A stretch of 10,991 nt of DNA from Bacteroidales bacterium (GCA_030692905.1 JAUYBT010000053.1:1-10991), one strand, 5' to 3'. Shown: positions 1 through 6,593, numbered from the stretch's first letter. The notes: generated from the letters alone by a model not told the origin. Numbers and translations: made by a program.

Positions 1-98
1 ATAATATCATTCTCTTCAAAATTATAAATACATTTATAATCATGAAGCAAAACGTTTGTATCAATAATAAAAAGTTTCTTGTTGTGTTTCCTTCTCAT
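1..98 (-). CDS. PhoH-family protein with N-terminal PIN domain (N-terminal fragment, runs off left edge)
   Basis: Only the first 32 codons lie in the window, read leftward from an ATG at 98-96. The visible peptide begins MRRKHNKKLFIIDTNVLLHD and continues to a FEEND stretch at residues 27-31. A basic start, then the PIN motif IDTNVLLHD, then FEEND is typical of the PIN-PhoH (YlaK-like) proteins, in which a PIN ribonuclease-like domain precedes a PhoH P-loop ATPase. Asp13 would be the first metal-binding acidic residue of the PIN fold. The PhoH half is outside the window, so the ATPase domain is inferred from family architecture, and a stand-alone PIN protein is the alternative. The upstream 130 bp is AT-rich with no strong promoter match. 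Confidence 0.7.
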   Translation of the reverse strand, partial: MRRKHNKKLFIIDTNVLLHDYKCIYNFEENDI

Positions 99-220
99 CG
101 TTAGTAATTTAATATCAATATATTACATGAGCGCAATTACATAAATTCTGTATTGTAAAAATAACTAATTTCAGGTACAAATTGTTATTTGACTGTTAAG
201 TTTGTTAATTTGTATGGGAA

Positions 221-270
221 AATTGAAATATATTGAAATATATTGAAATAGGTTGAAATAGGTTGAAGGA
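221..270. repeat. 10-bp tandem repeat, five copies
   Basis: Five consecutive decamers read AATTGAAATA, TATTGAAATA, TATTGAAATA, GGTTGAAATA and GGTTGAAGGA. The shared core TTGAA recurs in phase every 10 bp, close to one helical turn. The outer units have diverged, so this is an imperfect microsatellite-like tract upstream of folC. No function can be assigned from sequence alone. Confidence 0.9.
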
Positions 271-284
271 GAAATAACCCTGTT

Positions 285-308
285 GCCTGAAGCCTGTCGC
301 CTGACGCC
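285..308. repeat. 7-bp GCCTGNN tandem repeat
   Basis: Heptamers GCCTGAA, GCCTGTC and GCCTGAC are followed by a partial GCC, giving just over three units. The tract is GC-rich in an AT-rich intergenic region and sits 24 bp before the folC start codon, so it would lie in the mRNA leader if the promoter is upstream. It is short and could be a slipped-strand tract or a fragment of a dispersed repeat. Confidence 0.75.
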
Positions 309-332
309 TTTTACTGTTGACAATATTAGCTC

Positions 333-1622
333 ATGACTTACGAACAAACCCTCGAATTCTTATTCAGTCAGCTTCCGGCTTATCACAGGATCGGGAAAGC
401 TGCCTATAAGAATGATCTGATTAATACCATCTCCCTTGATAATTATTTTGGTAATCCTCACTTTAAATATCGTACAATTCATGTCGCAGGAACAAATGGC
501 AAAGGGTCTGTTTCGCATATGATTGCGTCAATTCTTCAGGAAGCAGGATACAGGACCGGTTTATACACTTCTCCTCACCTTAAGGATTTCAGGGAAAGAA
601 TAAGAATAAATGGTGAGATGATCCCTGAAAAGGAGATTATTGCATTTGTGCAAGAGCATAAATGTATCATTGAGTCCCTGAAACCTTCATTTTTTGAGAT
701 GACAGTAGCGATGGCTTTTGATTACTTTGCAAAAAGCAAAGTCGATGTTGCAGTTATTGAGGTTGGCCTGGGAGGAAGGCTTGATTCAACAAATATTATT
801 AAACCTGTTCTTTCTGTTATAACAAATATCGGCCACGATCACATGGATCTCCTTGGAGATACTATCGAAAAGATCGCATCAGAAAAGGCAGGAATTATTA
901 AAGAAAAAATTCCGGTTGTGATAAGTGAAACACACCCGGCTACAAAGGAAATATTTATTTCAAAAACTGCTGAATCGGGTTCTGCGATTTCATTTGCTGA
1001 TGAGAGGTTTTCATGCCATCTTCAGGAAAGTGACAGTCTGAATGGTGATAGAAGATATACGATAACTGATCTGGTGACCCATCAGAAATTCCAGGGGGGA
1101 ACAATGCTTGGGGGTGATTACCAGTCAAGAAACATACAGGCTGTATTCAGTGTATTTTATACACTAAATGGATTTTTTAAATATTCAGAGAAGAATATTA
1201 TCGATGGTATCAGAAATGTGGTCAAAAACACCGGTCTTAAAGGTCGTTGGCAGATATTGAGTCATGATCCATTAACTATTTGTGATACAGGTCACAACAA
1301 AGAGGGTTTAGAATATGTTATAGACCAGATACGACGGATTCCAAAGTCAGGATTACATATGATCCTGGGGTTCGTTAATGATAAGGATCTGAAATCCGTT
1401 TTACCACTTTTCCCATATGAAGCAACCTATTATTTTACCAAAGCCCCGGTTCCCCGGGCACTAAATGAAGACACCCTCAGATTAGAAGCTGGGAAATACG
1501 GACTTATCGGACAGAGTTATCCGGACGTCAAGACTGCTCTCTATCATGCCCGAAAAAATGCTGCAGAATCGGATATGATTTTTATTGGAGGCAGCACATT
1601 TATTGTAGCAGAGGTTATCTGA
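333..1622 (+). CDS. folC: Bifunctional folylpolyglutamate synthase / dihydrofolate synthase
   Basis: FolC is a cytoplasmic Mur-ligase-type enzyme. It adds glutamate to dihydropteroate (making dihydrofolate) and to reduced folates, using ATP through an acyl-phosphate intermediate. The 429-residue protein is of normal family length. The ATP-binding P-loop GTNGKGS is at residues 53-59, TSPHL at 79-83, VGLGGRLDSTN at 144-154 and GHDH at 167-170. SEKAGIIK at 183-190 contains the lysine (Lys185) that is often carbamylated in this family. The C-terminal Mur-ligase domain begins near GLKGRW (301-306) and has DTGHN at 318-322 and GGSTFIVAE at 419-427. Every hallmark is intact. It ends 27 bp from the stop of the convergent M28 peptidase. 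Whether both activities are present cannot be told from sequence alone. Confidence 0.96.
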   Translation: MTYEQTLEFLFSQLPAYHRIGKAAYKNDLINTISLDNYFGNPHFKYRTIHVAGTNGKGSVSHMIASILQEAGYRTGLYTSPHLKDFRERIRINGEMIPEKEIIAFVQEHKCIIESLKPSFFEMTVAMAFDYFAKSKVDVAVIEVGLGGRLDSTNIIKPVLSVITNIGHDHMDLLGDTIEKIASEKAGIIKEKIPVVISETHPATKEIFISKTAESGSAISFADERFSCHLQESDSLNGDRRYTITDLVTHQKFQGGTMLGGDYQSRNIQAVFSVFYTLNGFFKYSEKNIIDGIRNVVKNTGLKGRWQILSHDPLTICDTGHNKEGLEYVIDQIRRIPKSGLHMILGFVNDKDLKSVLPLFPYEATYYFTKAPVPRALNEDTLRLEAGKYGLIGQSYPDVKTALYHARKNAAESDMIFIGGSTFIVAEVI

Positions 1623-1649
1623 TTTTACCGGAAATTTCCTCAAAGTACT

Positions 1650-2792
1650 TTATTTGCTTTTTCCCCATGAGCTGAATGGATTATCAACAATTAATCTGGT
1701 TTTTCTGTTGGCAACGGTTAAACCGATCTCGAACATTGTTCTGGTTACCATCTCCATTTTTTTGAAGTCGATTTTTTCAACAACATCTCCGGGAGTATGA
1801 TAATCGGTATGCAGACCTGTAGTGAAGAATAAAACAGGAATATCTTTCTCAACAAAATTATAATGGTCGCTTCTTGCAAAAAGCTGCAACGGATGATCTC
1901 TTCCGCTAAGACTGTAATCAAAATCGAGCGGACTTTTCTTGTCGATTTCATCTGCTATGGACCATAAGTCCTTACTCTGGTTGTCCGTAATGACAAAGAC
2001 AGTGTTAGTGCCAGACATCGGATTTTCTTTAGTGGAATCGGCAACTCCTTTTACTCTTCCTATCATATCCATATTCAGATCGGCAACAGTTTTCTCAAGT
2101 GGGAACAGAGGATTATCAACATATGATTTTGAACCATACAAACCGATCTCTTCGCCTGAAACCCAGAGGAATAAAATTGACCGCAAAGGTTTCTTTTCCA
2201 GACTCTGAAAAGCTTCGGCCATAGAAAGGAGTGCGGCACAGCCCGATGCATCATCGTCGGCACCTGTATTTACTTTACTTCCGGAAGCACCTATATGATC
2301 GTAGTGGCTGGAAAATACTACTATCTCATTTTTCAGTACAGAGTCGCTTCCTTCAATATATCCGGCAACGTTATTAAGTACCTTTACAACCTCTCCATCA
2401 AGTGTGAAATCAGAAGGACCGGTTGGTACCAATTGGTACATAGGTTCTTTTACTGTTATGGTATCTTTGCCATTTGAGATAATCTGCACCTTGGTTTTAT
2501 TTGGATCCATTGTTTTTTTCATAACAGCATAAGGCTGAAAATAACTGGTTCCGTTGGCAGGTTTAAGACCTGTTAATTTAGCCTGCGAAGCAATATACTG
2601 AGCTGCAATTTCGAGTCCTTCCTCTCCATTCATCCTGCCTTTAAGAAGGGGAGAGGCAAGGAATGTAACATAACTTTCTATATCTGATGAAGTTATCTGG
2701 TTTATTGAGTTTTGATTCTTTTGGGAGAAGAGAGAAACAGGGGCCATTACAGTTAGAATCATGGCAATCAGATACATGAAATTTCTTCTCAT
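1650..2792 (-). CDS. Secreted M28-family zinc metallopeptidase (aminopeptidase-like)
   Basis: This 380-residue protein has an N-terminal signal peptide (a basic MRR start, hydrophobic stretch to about residue 22, then FSQ), so it is exported to the periplasm or outside. The C-terminal half is a co-catalytic di-zinc M28 peptidase with the full ligand set visible. These are His163 in SSHYDHIG, bridging Asp180 in GADDDASG, catalytic base Glu214 and ligand Glu215 in SGEEIGLYGS, Asp242 in NMDMIGR, and His332 in TDYHTPGD. Residues about 85-155 form the insertion common in M28 exopeptidases. M28 enzymes mostly remove N-terminal residues from peptides, but the exact specificity is unknown. Met6 (2777) is an alternative start. 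The first ATG gives the better signal peptide because it supplies the positive charges. Confidence 0.93.
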   Translation of the reverse strand: MRRNFMYLIAMILTVMAPVSLFSQKNQNSINQITSSDIESYVTFLASPLLKGRMNGEEGLEIAAQYIASQAKLTGLKPANGTSYFQPYAVMKKTMDPNKTKVQIISNGKDTITVKEPMYQLVPTGPSDFTLDGEVVKVLNNVAGYIEGSDSVLKNEIVVFSSHYDHIGASGSKVNTGADDDASGCAALLSMAEAFQSLEKKPLRSILFLWVSGEEIGLYGSKSYVDNPLFPLEKTVADLNMDMIGRVKGVADSTKENPMSGTNTVFVITDNQSKDLWSIADEIDKKSPLDFDYSLSGRDHPLQLFARSDHYNFVEKDIPVLFFTTGLHTDYHTPGDVVEKIDFKKMEMVTRTMFEIGLTVANRKTRLIVDNPFSSWGKSK

Positions 2793-2861
2793 AACAAGAT
2801 TGAATTCAATTGTTGATTTGCATTGTGGTAAAGTTAATAAAGTTTTAAGGAAATATTTTTA

Positions 2862-2869
2862 TAAGTTTG
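2862..2869 (+). promoter_or_regulatory. Bacteroidota-type -7 promoter element for the TerC-like gene
   Basis: TAAGTTTG matches the Bacteroidota consensus TAnnTTTG exactly and lies 18 bp before the ATG at 2888, predicting a very short leader. No clear TTG -33 element lies 19-21 bp further upstream, so the call rests on the -7 box and position. The box overlaps the TTG codon at 2867 that could otherwise be read as a start. Confidence 0.5.
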
Positions 2870-2887
2870 CAGCCTGATATTAAATTT

Positions 2888-3832
2888 ATGGGAATAAGTA
2901 TATATTTCTGGATAGGATTCCATGTTTTCGTATTCATAATGCTTGCACTTGATCTGGGTGTTTTTCATAAACATACACATAAAGTTCCGGTAAAAGAGGC
3001 AGTAATCTGGAGCGCGGTTTGGATTACACTTGCTTTACTATTTAATCTGTTCGTTTTCTTTGAGTTCGGGAAAACCAAAGCCCTTGAATTTCTTACAGGT
3101 TATGTAATTGAGTATTCTCTCAGTGTTGATAATATTTTCGTATTCATTCTTATATTTTCCTATTTCGCGGTTAAAGACCAGTACCAGCACAAAATATTAT
3201 TCTGGGGGATTGTTGGTGCGCTGATAATGAGGGGAATATTTATTTTTGCCGGAGTTGCCCTCATTAACCGGTTTCATTGGATAGTTATTATTTTTGGTGG
3301 CTTTCTTGTTTTTACAGGGATCAGGATGCTCTTTCAAAAAGAGACAGTTGTTGATCCTGAAAAGAATGCCATTGTAAGATTCTTCAGAAAGTTCCTTCCT
3401 GTTACACATTCTTTACATGGCGACAAATTATTTATCAGGCAGAACAGTAGGTTGTATGCAACACCTTTGTTCCTGGTTCTGTTGATCATTGAGTCGTCGG
3501 ATCTCATTTTTGCTATTGACAGCATCCCCGCAATCCTGGCTATAAGTCAGGATACATTCATCGTTTATACATCAAATATCTTTGCAATATTAGGGTTACG
3601 CTCACTTTATTTTGCAATAGCCGGTATAATGGGGTATTTCCGTTACTTGAAAGTCGGTTTGGCTTTTGTTCTCACCTTTGTAGGATTGAAAATGCTTGTC
3701 GCATATTTCAATTTTGAAATTCCAATAGTTTTATCACTGGTAATAATTATCTCCATTCTTTTGATTTCAATTCTTGCTTCTGTTTTTATAAAAAAGGAAA
3801 TATCTCCTACCGGCACTTCATTCCCTGAATAA
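2888..3832 (+). CDS. TerC/Alx-family integral membrane protein (probable Mn2+ homeostasis)
   Basis: The 314-residue product is strongly hydrophobic, with about nine apparent membrane segments. It carries the TerC/Alx signature: MLALDLGVFHK near the N terminus, FLTGYVIEYSLSVDNIFVF in the third segment, a central WGIVGALIMRGIFIFAG, and the second acidic motif ESSDLIFAIDSIPA. The paired acidic motifs (SVDN and FAID) lie in membrane segments and are thought to handle the metal. Members such as E. coli Alx act in manganese export, and others were named from tellurite-resistance loci. The frame is open back to a TTG at 2867, which would add seven residues, but that codon lies inside the likely -7 promoter box, so I choose the ATG. 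It is divergent from the M28 peptidase and appears monocistronic. Confidence 0.9.
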   Translation: MGISIYFWIGFHVFVFIMLALDLGVFHKHTHKVPVKEAVIWSAVWITLALLFNLFVFFEFGKTKALEFLTGYVIEYSLSVDNIFVFILIFSYFAVKDQYQHKILFWGIVGALIMRGIFIFAGVALINRFHWIVIIFGGFLVFTGIRMLFQKETVVDPEKNAIVRFFRKFLPVTHSLHGDKLFIRQNSRLYATPLFLVLLIIESSDLIFAIDSIPAILAISQDTFIVYTSNIFAILGLRSLYFAIAGIMGYFRYLKVGLAFVLTFVGLKMLVAYFNFEIPIVLSLVIIISILLISILASVFIKKEISPTGTSFPE

Positions 3833-3913
3833 ACTAAATATATAAAGTAAAGTATTATTTTTATTGTGTTGAGAGATAAACAACGGGGTATCAAATGGAA
3901 AAGCCAGTGGCCC

Positions 3914-4016
3914 TGACCATATTTGGCCGGAGTAAATTGACCATCCTTGGTCGGAGTTAAGTGCTTGTAGTTAAGTATTGTATGTTATTTGTAATCTTCC
4001 CGGCCAAATGTGGTCA
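3914..4016. mobile_element. 103-bp relic or miniature derivative of an IS21-like element
   Basis: The segment is bounded by 17-bp inverted repeats, TGACCATATTTGGCCGG at 3914-3930 and CCGGCCAAATGTGGTCA at 4000-4016, which match at 16 of 17 positions. At the left end a second, direct copy of the terminal sequence follows 24 bp later (TGACCATATTTGGCCGGAGT at 3914-3933, TGACCATCCTTGGTCGGAGT at 3938-3957). Ends starting TG...CA with repeated terminal motifs are characteristic of IS21-family elements. No istA or istB coding sequence lies between them, so this is an internally deleted or miniature form. No convincing target-site duplication is visible. A large hairpin of non-transposon origin is the alternative. 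Confidence 0.5.
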
Positions 4017-4035
4017 AGACGGCCGGCATTTGCAC

Positions 4036-4133
4036 TATACAGCAAAAAGTTAAATTCTAAAATCAATAGTAGTATAAAGCTCATTACAAAAAATCCCTTA
4101 ATTGGATTACAATCTCAAGTAGAATCTGTCAGG
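4036..4133 (+). pseudogene. Fragment resembling the middle of a RelE/ParE-family toxin
   Basis: One frame (TAC at 4038 onward) reads YSKKLNSKINSSIKLITKNP, then LIGLQSQVESVR. This is the pattern of the helix and turn preceding the first core strand in a subfamily of RelE/ParE ribosome-dependent or gyrase-directed toxins: YS-KLN...I..SIKLI.K.PLIG......VR. A complete toxin would continue with a valine-rich strand and a conserved DYLIFYE-like stretch. Here the frame turns into PLPKPASG and stops at 4158-4160. No homologous start is present either, because the frame runs upstream into the inverted-repeat relic ending at 4016. It is therefore most likely a decayed gene truncated at both ends. The match is from memory of the family pattern and the fragment is short. 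Confidence 0.35.
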
Positions 4134-4183
4134 CCTCTGCCCAAACCCGCTTCCGGTTAACCGTAAACTTTCCAACTCCGGAC

Positions 4184-4214
4184 TTGGATTATACGTACTA
4201 AATCAATATCTTTG
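4184..4214 (+). promoter_or_regulatory. Bacteroidota sigma-ABfr-type promoter of the toxin-antitoxin operon
   Basis: A -7 box TATCTTTG (4207-4214) matches TAnnTTTG exactly, and a -33 TTG (4184-4186) lies 20 nt upstream, the usual spacing for this phylum. Transcription would begin near 4221, giving a leader of about 14 nt before the antitoxin ATG at 4235. Antitoxins of this kind usually repress their own promoter, but no clear operator repeat overlaps the boxes. Confidence 0.65.
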
Positions 4215-4234
4215 TACGGACAAAACAAACTATC

Positions 4235-4480
4235 ATGGATACAAAATTGACTATTAAGCTTGACGATGATGTTATCACGCGAGCAAAGAAATACGCGAAA
4301 CATCGAAAGACTAGTCTTTCAAAGATGATTGAATCTTATCTTGATTCTGTGACAAAACCTAATTCTAAGAAAATTGAAATTACTCCATTAGTAAAAAGTC
4401 TTAGTGGAGTGATTACTCTTCCTGATGACTATGATTACAAAAAGGATTACACAGACTACCTGACAAGAAAATACTCATGA
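4235..4480 (+). CDS. DUF6364-type antitoxin (ribbon-helix-helix-like), partner of PIN toxin
   Basis: This 81-residue protein starts MDTKLTIKLDDDVITRAKKY and continues with a helix ending SLSKMIESYLDSV. A strand followed by two helices is the layout of a ribbon-helix-helix DNA-binding dimer. The C-terminal part (ITPLVKSLSGVITLPDDYDYKKDYTDYLTRKYS, split by family into a hydrophobic patch and an acidic/aromatic tail) resembles the toxin-neutralising tails of DUF6364 antitoxins. Its final codons overlap the toxin start by 4 nt (ATGA, 4477-4480), indicating translational coupling. It probably binds both the toxin and the operon promoter in the cytoplasm; that role is inferred from family and context. 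Confidence 0.85.
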   Translation: MDTKLTIKLDDDVITRAKKYAKHRKTSLSKMIESYLDSVTKPNSKKIEITPLVKSLSGVITLPDDYDYKKDYTDYLTRKYS

Positions 4481-4893
4481 GAAAAATATTTATTGACACA
4501 AATATCATTCTTGACCTATTGGCTTATAGAATGCCCTTCTATACGGATGCAGCAGAATTATTTTCATTAGCTGACAAAAAAAAGTTAACCCTTTCCATTT
4601 CTTCCTTATGTTTGGCTGACACGCACTATATTCTATCTAAGCAAAATCCAGAGATGGAGGTCAGAAAAATACTGAGGAATTTAAAGGTTCTGGTAAATGT
4701 TCTGTCTCTTGATGATAAAATAACAGATTTAGCTCTCAATTCAGAATTCCACGATTTTGAGGATGCTATCCAATACTATACCGCGATTGAAAACGAGCAA
4801 GAGTTGATAATAACCAGAAACCAATCTGATTTCAAAGACAGCAAAATTCCTATCATGACTGCTGGAGAATTTATCAAATCAATTGAAAAATAA
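4477..4893 (+). CDS. PIN-domain (VapC-like) toxin ribonuclease
   Basis: The 138-residue protein is a complete single PIN domain. IFIDTNIILDLL at residues 4-15 gives the first acidic metal ligand (Asp7). LADTHYIL at 46-53 places Asp48 where many relatives have Glu. FHDFEDAIQYYTA at 91-103 gives Glu95/Asp96, and IITRNQSDF at 111-119 gives Asp118. The ending MTAGEFI is typical of the subfamily. Such toxins cleave specific RNAs (tRNA, rRNA or mRNA) in a Mg2+-dependent way when the antitoxin is degraded. The target here cannot be predicted. The start codon overlaps the antitoxin stop. All expected acidic positions are filled, so it looks active. Confidence 0.9.
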   Translation: MRKIFIDTNIILDLLAYRMPFYTDAAELFSLADKKKLTLSISSLCLADTHYILSKQNPEMEVRKILRNLKVLVNVLSLDDKITDLALNSEFHDFEDAIQYYTAIENEQELIITRNQSDFKDSKIPIMTAGEFIKSIEK

Positions 4894-4901
4894 AGTCAAC
4901 C

Positions 4902-4910
4902 GCTAACACG
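4902..4910. repeat. GCTAACACG motif, copy 1
   Basis: The nonamer lies 8 bp after the PIN-toxin stop codon. It sits in a small dyad (ACCG-CTAACA-CGGT). An identical nonamer overlaps the stop codon of the SRAP gene at 8961-8969, so the two copies bracket the intergenic block plus the four DNA-damage genes. Confidence 0.6.
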
Positions 4911-4965
4911 GTCGGTTAATAGTTAATTGGCTTCGCCGAGCTCACTTCGTTCAGCCGACCTGCCT

Positions 4966-4979
4966 ACCGGCCGGCCGGT
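4966..4979. repeat. 14-bp perfect palindrome
   Basis: ACCGGCCGGCCGGT is identical to its reverse complement and consists only of stacked CCGG/GGCC units, in strong contrast to the AT-rich surroundings. It lies 20 bp before the terminator-like hairpin and may be part of the same structured, transcribed 3' region or of a dispersed repeat. Confidence 0.8.
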
Positions 4980-4999
4980 GCGCAAGCTGTCATAGCCTG

Positions 5000-5019
5000 C
5001 CCCGCTTGCGGGGGTTTTT
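5000..5019 (+). terminator. Probable Rho-independent terminator after the toxin-antitoxin operon
   Basis: CCCCGC and GCGGGG pair directly (5000-5005 with 5008-5013), leaving a four-base CTTG loop if the inner C-G pair opens. A run of five T residues follows at 5015-5019. A GC-only stem followed by T's is the standard form. It lies 107 bp after the toxin stop, somewhat far, and could equally be part of a dispersed GC-rich repeat. Confidence 0.55.
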
Positions 5020-5215
5020 GCAGTGTTCCCTAGACAAATTATTTATAACGAGACAACTCCTGCCCGTCTACCGGGACTGGCAAAAACCACGCCATTAGCG
5101 GCAATGCATCTGCCGAGAGACAGACTCAGTTCTATTCCCATATGACAAGCGATGAGCATCATGAGTATTTTTCGACAAATTCTAAAATGAAGATTATTAG
5201 TTGATTATTTTGAGC

Positions 5216-5223
5216 TAAATTTG
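5216..5223 (+). promoter_or_regulatory. Bacteroidota-type -7 element upstream of the MutS-like gene
   Basis: TAAATTTG matches TAnnTTTG exactly and lies 36 bp before the ATG at 5259. The nearest TTG (5201-5203) is only 12 nt upstream, short of the usual 19-21, so the -33 element is poor. If real, this promoter could drive all four DNA-damage genes down to 8965. Confidence 0.4.
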
Positions 5224-5258
5224 ACATAAGTCAGAATCACGGTACCTAAGAAAACATC

Positions 5259-6593
5259 ATGACATTTGACATTGACAAACAGACAATTAGAGATCTAGAA
5301 CTCTTCCAGGAGAAAAGAAACGACAAGTCCATCTTATCTGTCTATAACCGGACTGCGACTATCGGAGGACGTGAATTACTTTATGAAGTGTTTAGCAGTC
5401 CTATTTCTAATCTGGACTTTCTACAAAATCGCAAAAACGAGATTAATTTCTTCTTTAGCAATGATTGTTTTATAAAGCTCAATTCCGGACAACTGGATTA
5501 CATAGAATGGTACCTTAGAAACCAAAGAGTCCCGCTTAAAGATAACATCATAGATGCTGCATACGATAGTGTAAAGAACAAGTTTAAACCTGATAGTGAC
5601 TATCATACTATATCGGAAGGCATTTTACACATCATTCGTTTACTCAATAAACTTGATCTATTTATCGAAGAAGCCAAATCATTTCCCATCCCCTCAACAT
5701 TAGATAAAGATCTTGACAAGATTAAAAATTTCATAGGCTCCAAATCATTAAAGAAGATACTAAGCCAATCCGAGGACTTAAGTTTCACTCAAATCAATAA
5801 ACTTGACTACTTTTTTAGAGTAAGCAATAAAAATCCTTTCAGAGAGGTATTAGATACTATTTATAAAATTGATATCCTCCAGACTTTAAACCAACTGATG
5901 AAAAACGATGGATTTACTTTACCAGAATATAGCCCAGAGGCAAAACCTTTGTTTGAGGTAATAGACGCGATTCATCCACTTCTATTCTCTCCTATTCCAA
6001 ATAGTTTCACATTTAATCATGACTCAAACCTTTGTTTTATCACAGGTCCAAATATGTCTGGAAAATCGACTTTCCTCAAAACAATGGGAGTTATGATTTA
6101 TCTTGCCCATTTAGGATTTCCGGTACCAGCAAAGAAATTTACTACCTCCTTATTTGATGGATTATTCACAACTATTAACCTCACTGACAATCTAAATTTG
6201 GGATATAGCCATTTCTATTCTGAAGTAAAAAGGGTCAAGGATTTAGTAATAAAGATGAATTCCGAAAGAAATCTGTTTATCATATTTGATGAGTTGTTCC
6301 GAGGGACAAATGTAAAAGATGCTTACGATGCTTCATTGATGATAATTTCAGCATTAGCTAAAATCCGAGACAATTTCTTTCTCATTTCAACACATATCTT
6401 AGAAGTTGCAGAAAATCTTGTCGATAAAGATTCAATAATTTTCAGATGCTTTGAATCAGATCTTATCGATCAACAACCAGTTTATGACTTTAAACTAAAA
6501 GAGGGGGTATCAAAAGAACGAATTGGGTTGATAATTATTAAAAATGAGCGTATAATTGAAATACTCGACGAGATAGTTAAAAAACAAAAATAA
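5259..6593 (+). CDS. Short MutS-like ATPase lacking the mismatch-binding domain
   Basis: This 444-residue protein matches the clamp/lever core and ATPase of MutS but not the N-terminal mismatch-recognition or connector domains, so it is about half the length of MutS (near 850). An early core segment SVYNRTATIGGRELLYEVF (27-45) is typical. The ATPase shows Walker A GPNMSGKST (263-271), a GYSHFYSE segment (315-322), Walker B FIIFDELFRGTN (340-351, Asp344/Glu345) and the signature STHILEVA (377-384, His379). All ATPase motifs are intact. The Phe-x-Glu mismatch reader is absent, so classical mismatch repair is unlikely; MutS2-like structure sensing or a role in recombination are possibilities. 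There is no Smr domain, unlike MutS2. Its stop is 43 nt before umuD on the same strand. Confidence 0.85.
   Translation: MTFDIDKQTIRDLELFQEKRNDKSILSVYNRTATIGGRELLYEVFSSPISNLDFLQNRKNEINFFFSNDCFIKLNSGQLDYIEWYLRNQRVPLKDNIIDAAYDSVKNKFKPDSDYHTISEGILHIIRLLNKLDLFIEEAKSFPIPSTLDKDLDKIKNFIGSKSLKKILSQSEDLSFTQINKLDYFFRVSNKNPFREVLDTIYKIDILQTLNQLMKNDGFTLPEYSPEAKPLFEVIDAIHPLLFSPIPNSFTFNHDSNLCFITGPNMSGKSTFLKTMGVMIYLAHLGFPVPAKKFTTSLFDGLFTTINLTDNLNLGYSHFYSEVKRVKDLVIKMNSERNLFIIFDELFRGTNVKDAYDASLMIISALAKIRDNFFLISTHILEVAENLVDKDSIIFRCFESDLIDQQPVYDFKLKEGVSKERIGLIIIKNERIIEILDEIVKKQK

Larger units (their letters stand above)
99..332. other. Intergenic region between divergent PhoH-like gene and folC
   Basis: No gene was found here. 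The stretch holds an AT-rich promoter zone for both flanking genes, including a match to the Bacteroidota -7 element (TAAGTTTG, 197-204) on the folC strand but without a well-placed TTG -33 element. Two tandem-repeat tracts follow (221-270 and 285-308). The folC start lacks an obvious Shine-Dalgarno sequence, as is usual in this phylum. Confidence 0.6.
3833..4234. other. Intergenic accessory region with mobile-element relic and toxin fragment
   Basis: No intact gene was found in these 402 bp. In order they hold an AT-rich tail after the TerC gene with no clear hairpin terminator, a 103-bp inverted-repeat relic (3914-4016), and a toxin-like coding fragment (4036-4133). A 10-bp palindrome CGGTTAACCG (4154-4163) and the promoter of the downstream toxin-antitoxin operon (4184-4214) follow. 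The mixture suggests a site of repeated insertion and decay. Confidence 0.6.
4894..5258. other. GC-richer intergenic block between the toxin and the MutS-like gene
   Basis: No open frame that looks like a gene was found. The first 120 bp are clearly richer in G+C than the flanking genes. They contain GCTAACACG just after the toxin stop, small palindromes, a 14-bp perfect palindrome and a terminator-like hairpin. The middle (5040-5160) is of mixed composition and has TTAGCGG at 5096-5102, which mirrors the CCGCTAA at 4900-4906. The last 100 bp are AT-rich and carry the probable promoter of the MutS-like gene. Confidence 0.6.

Noticed and set aside
221..270. CRISPR array
   Set aside because: Repeat units are 10 bp and contiguous with no spacers, so this is a plain tandem repeat.
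1630..1639. GGAAATTTCC palindrome between the convergent folC and M28 genes as a bidirectional terminator
   Set aside because: The 10-bp palindrome leaves no loop and is AT-rich with no T run on either side, so a stable terminator hairpin is unlikely.
1939..2208. 89-residue plus-strand open frame
   Set aside because: It is antisense to the conserved catalytic region of the M28 peptidase and shows no family resemblance.
3895..3960. Short frame from ATG 3895 to TAA 3958-3960
   Set aside because: It encodes about 21 residues, mostly translating the two direct terminal repeats of the IS-like relic, and resembles no known peptide.
3978..4160. 60-residue open frame as a complete small gene
   Set aside because: Its first 20 codons run through the right end of the IS-like relic, so the start is accidental. 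Only the internal part resembles a toxin, and I call that a fragment.
4898..5105. Canonical integron attC site
   Set aside because: The edge sequences resemble but do not match the RYYYAAC/GTTRRRY boxes, and no integrase gene is in the window. I kept it only as a speculative cassette-boundary finding.
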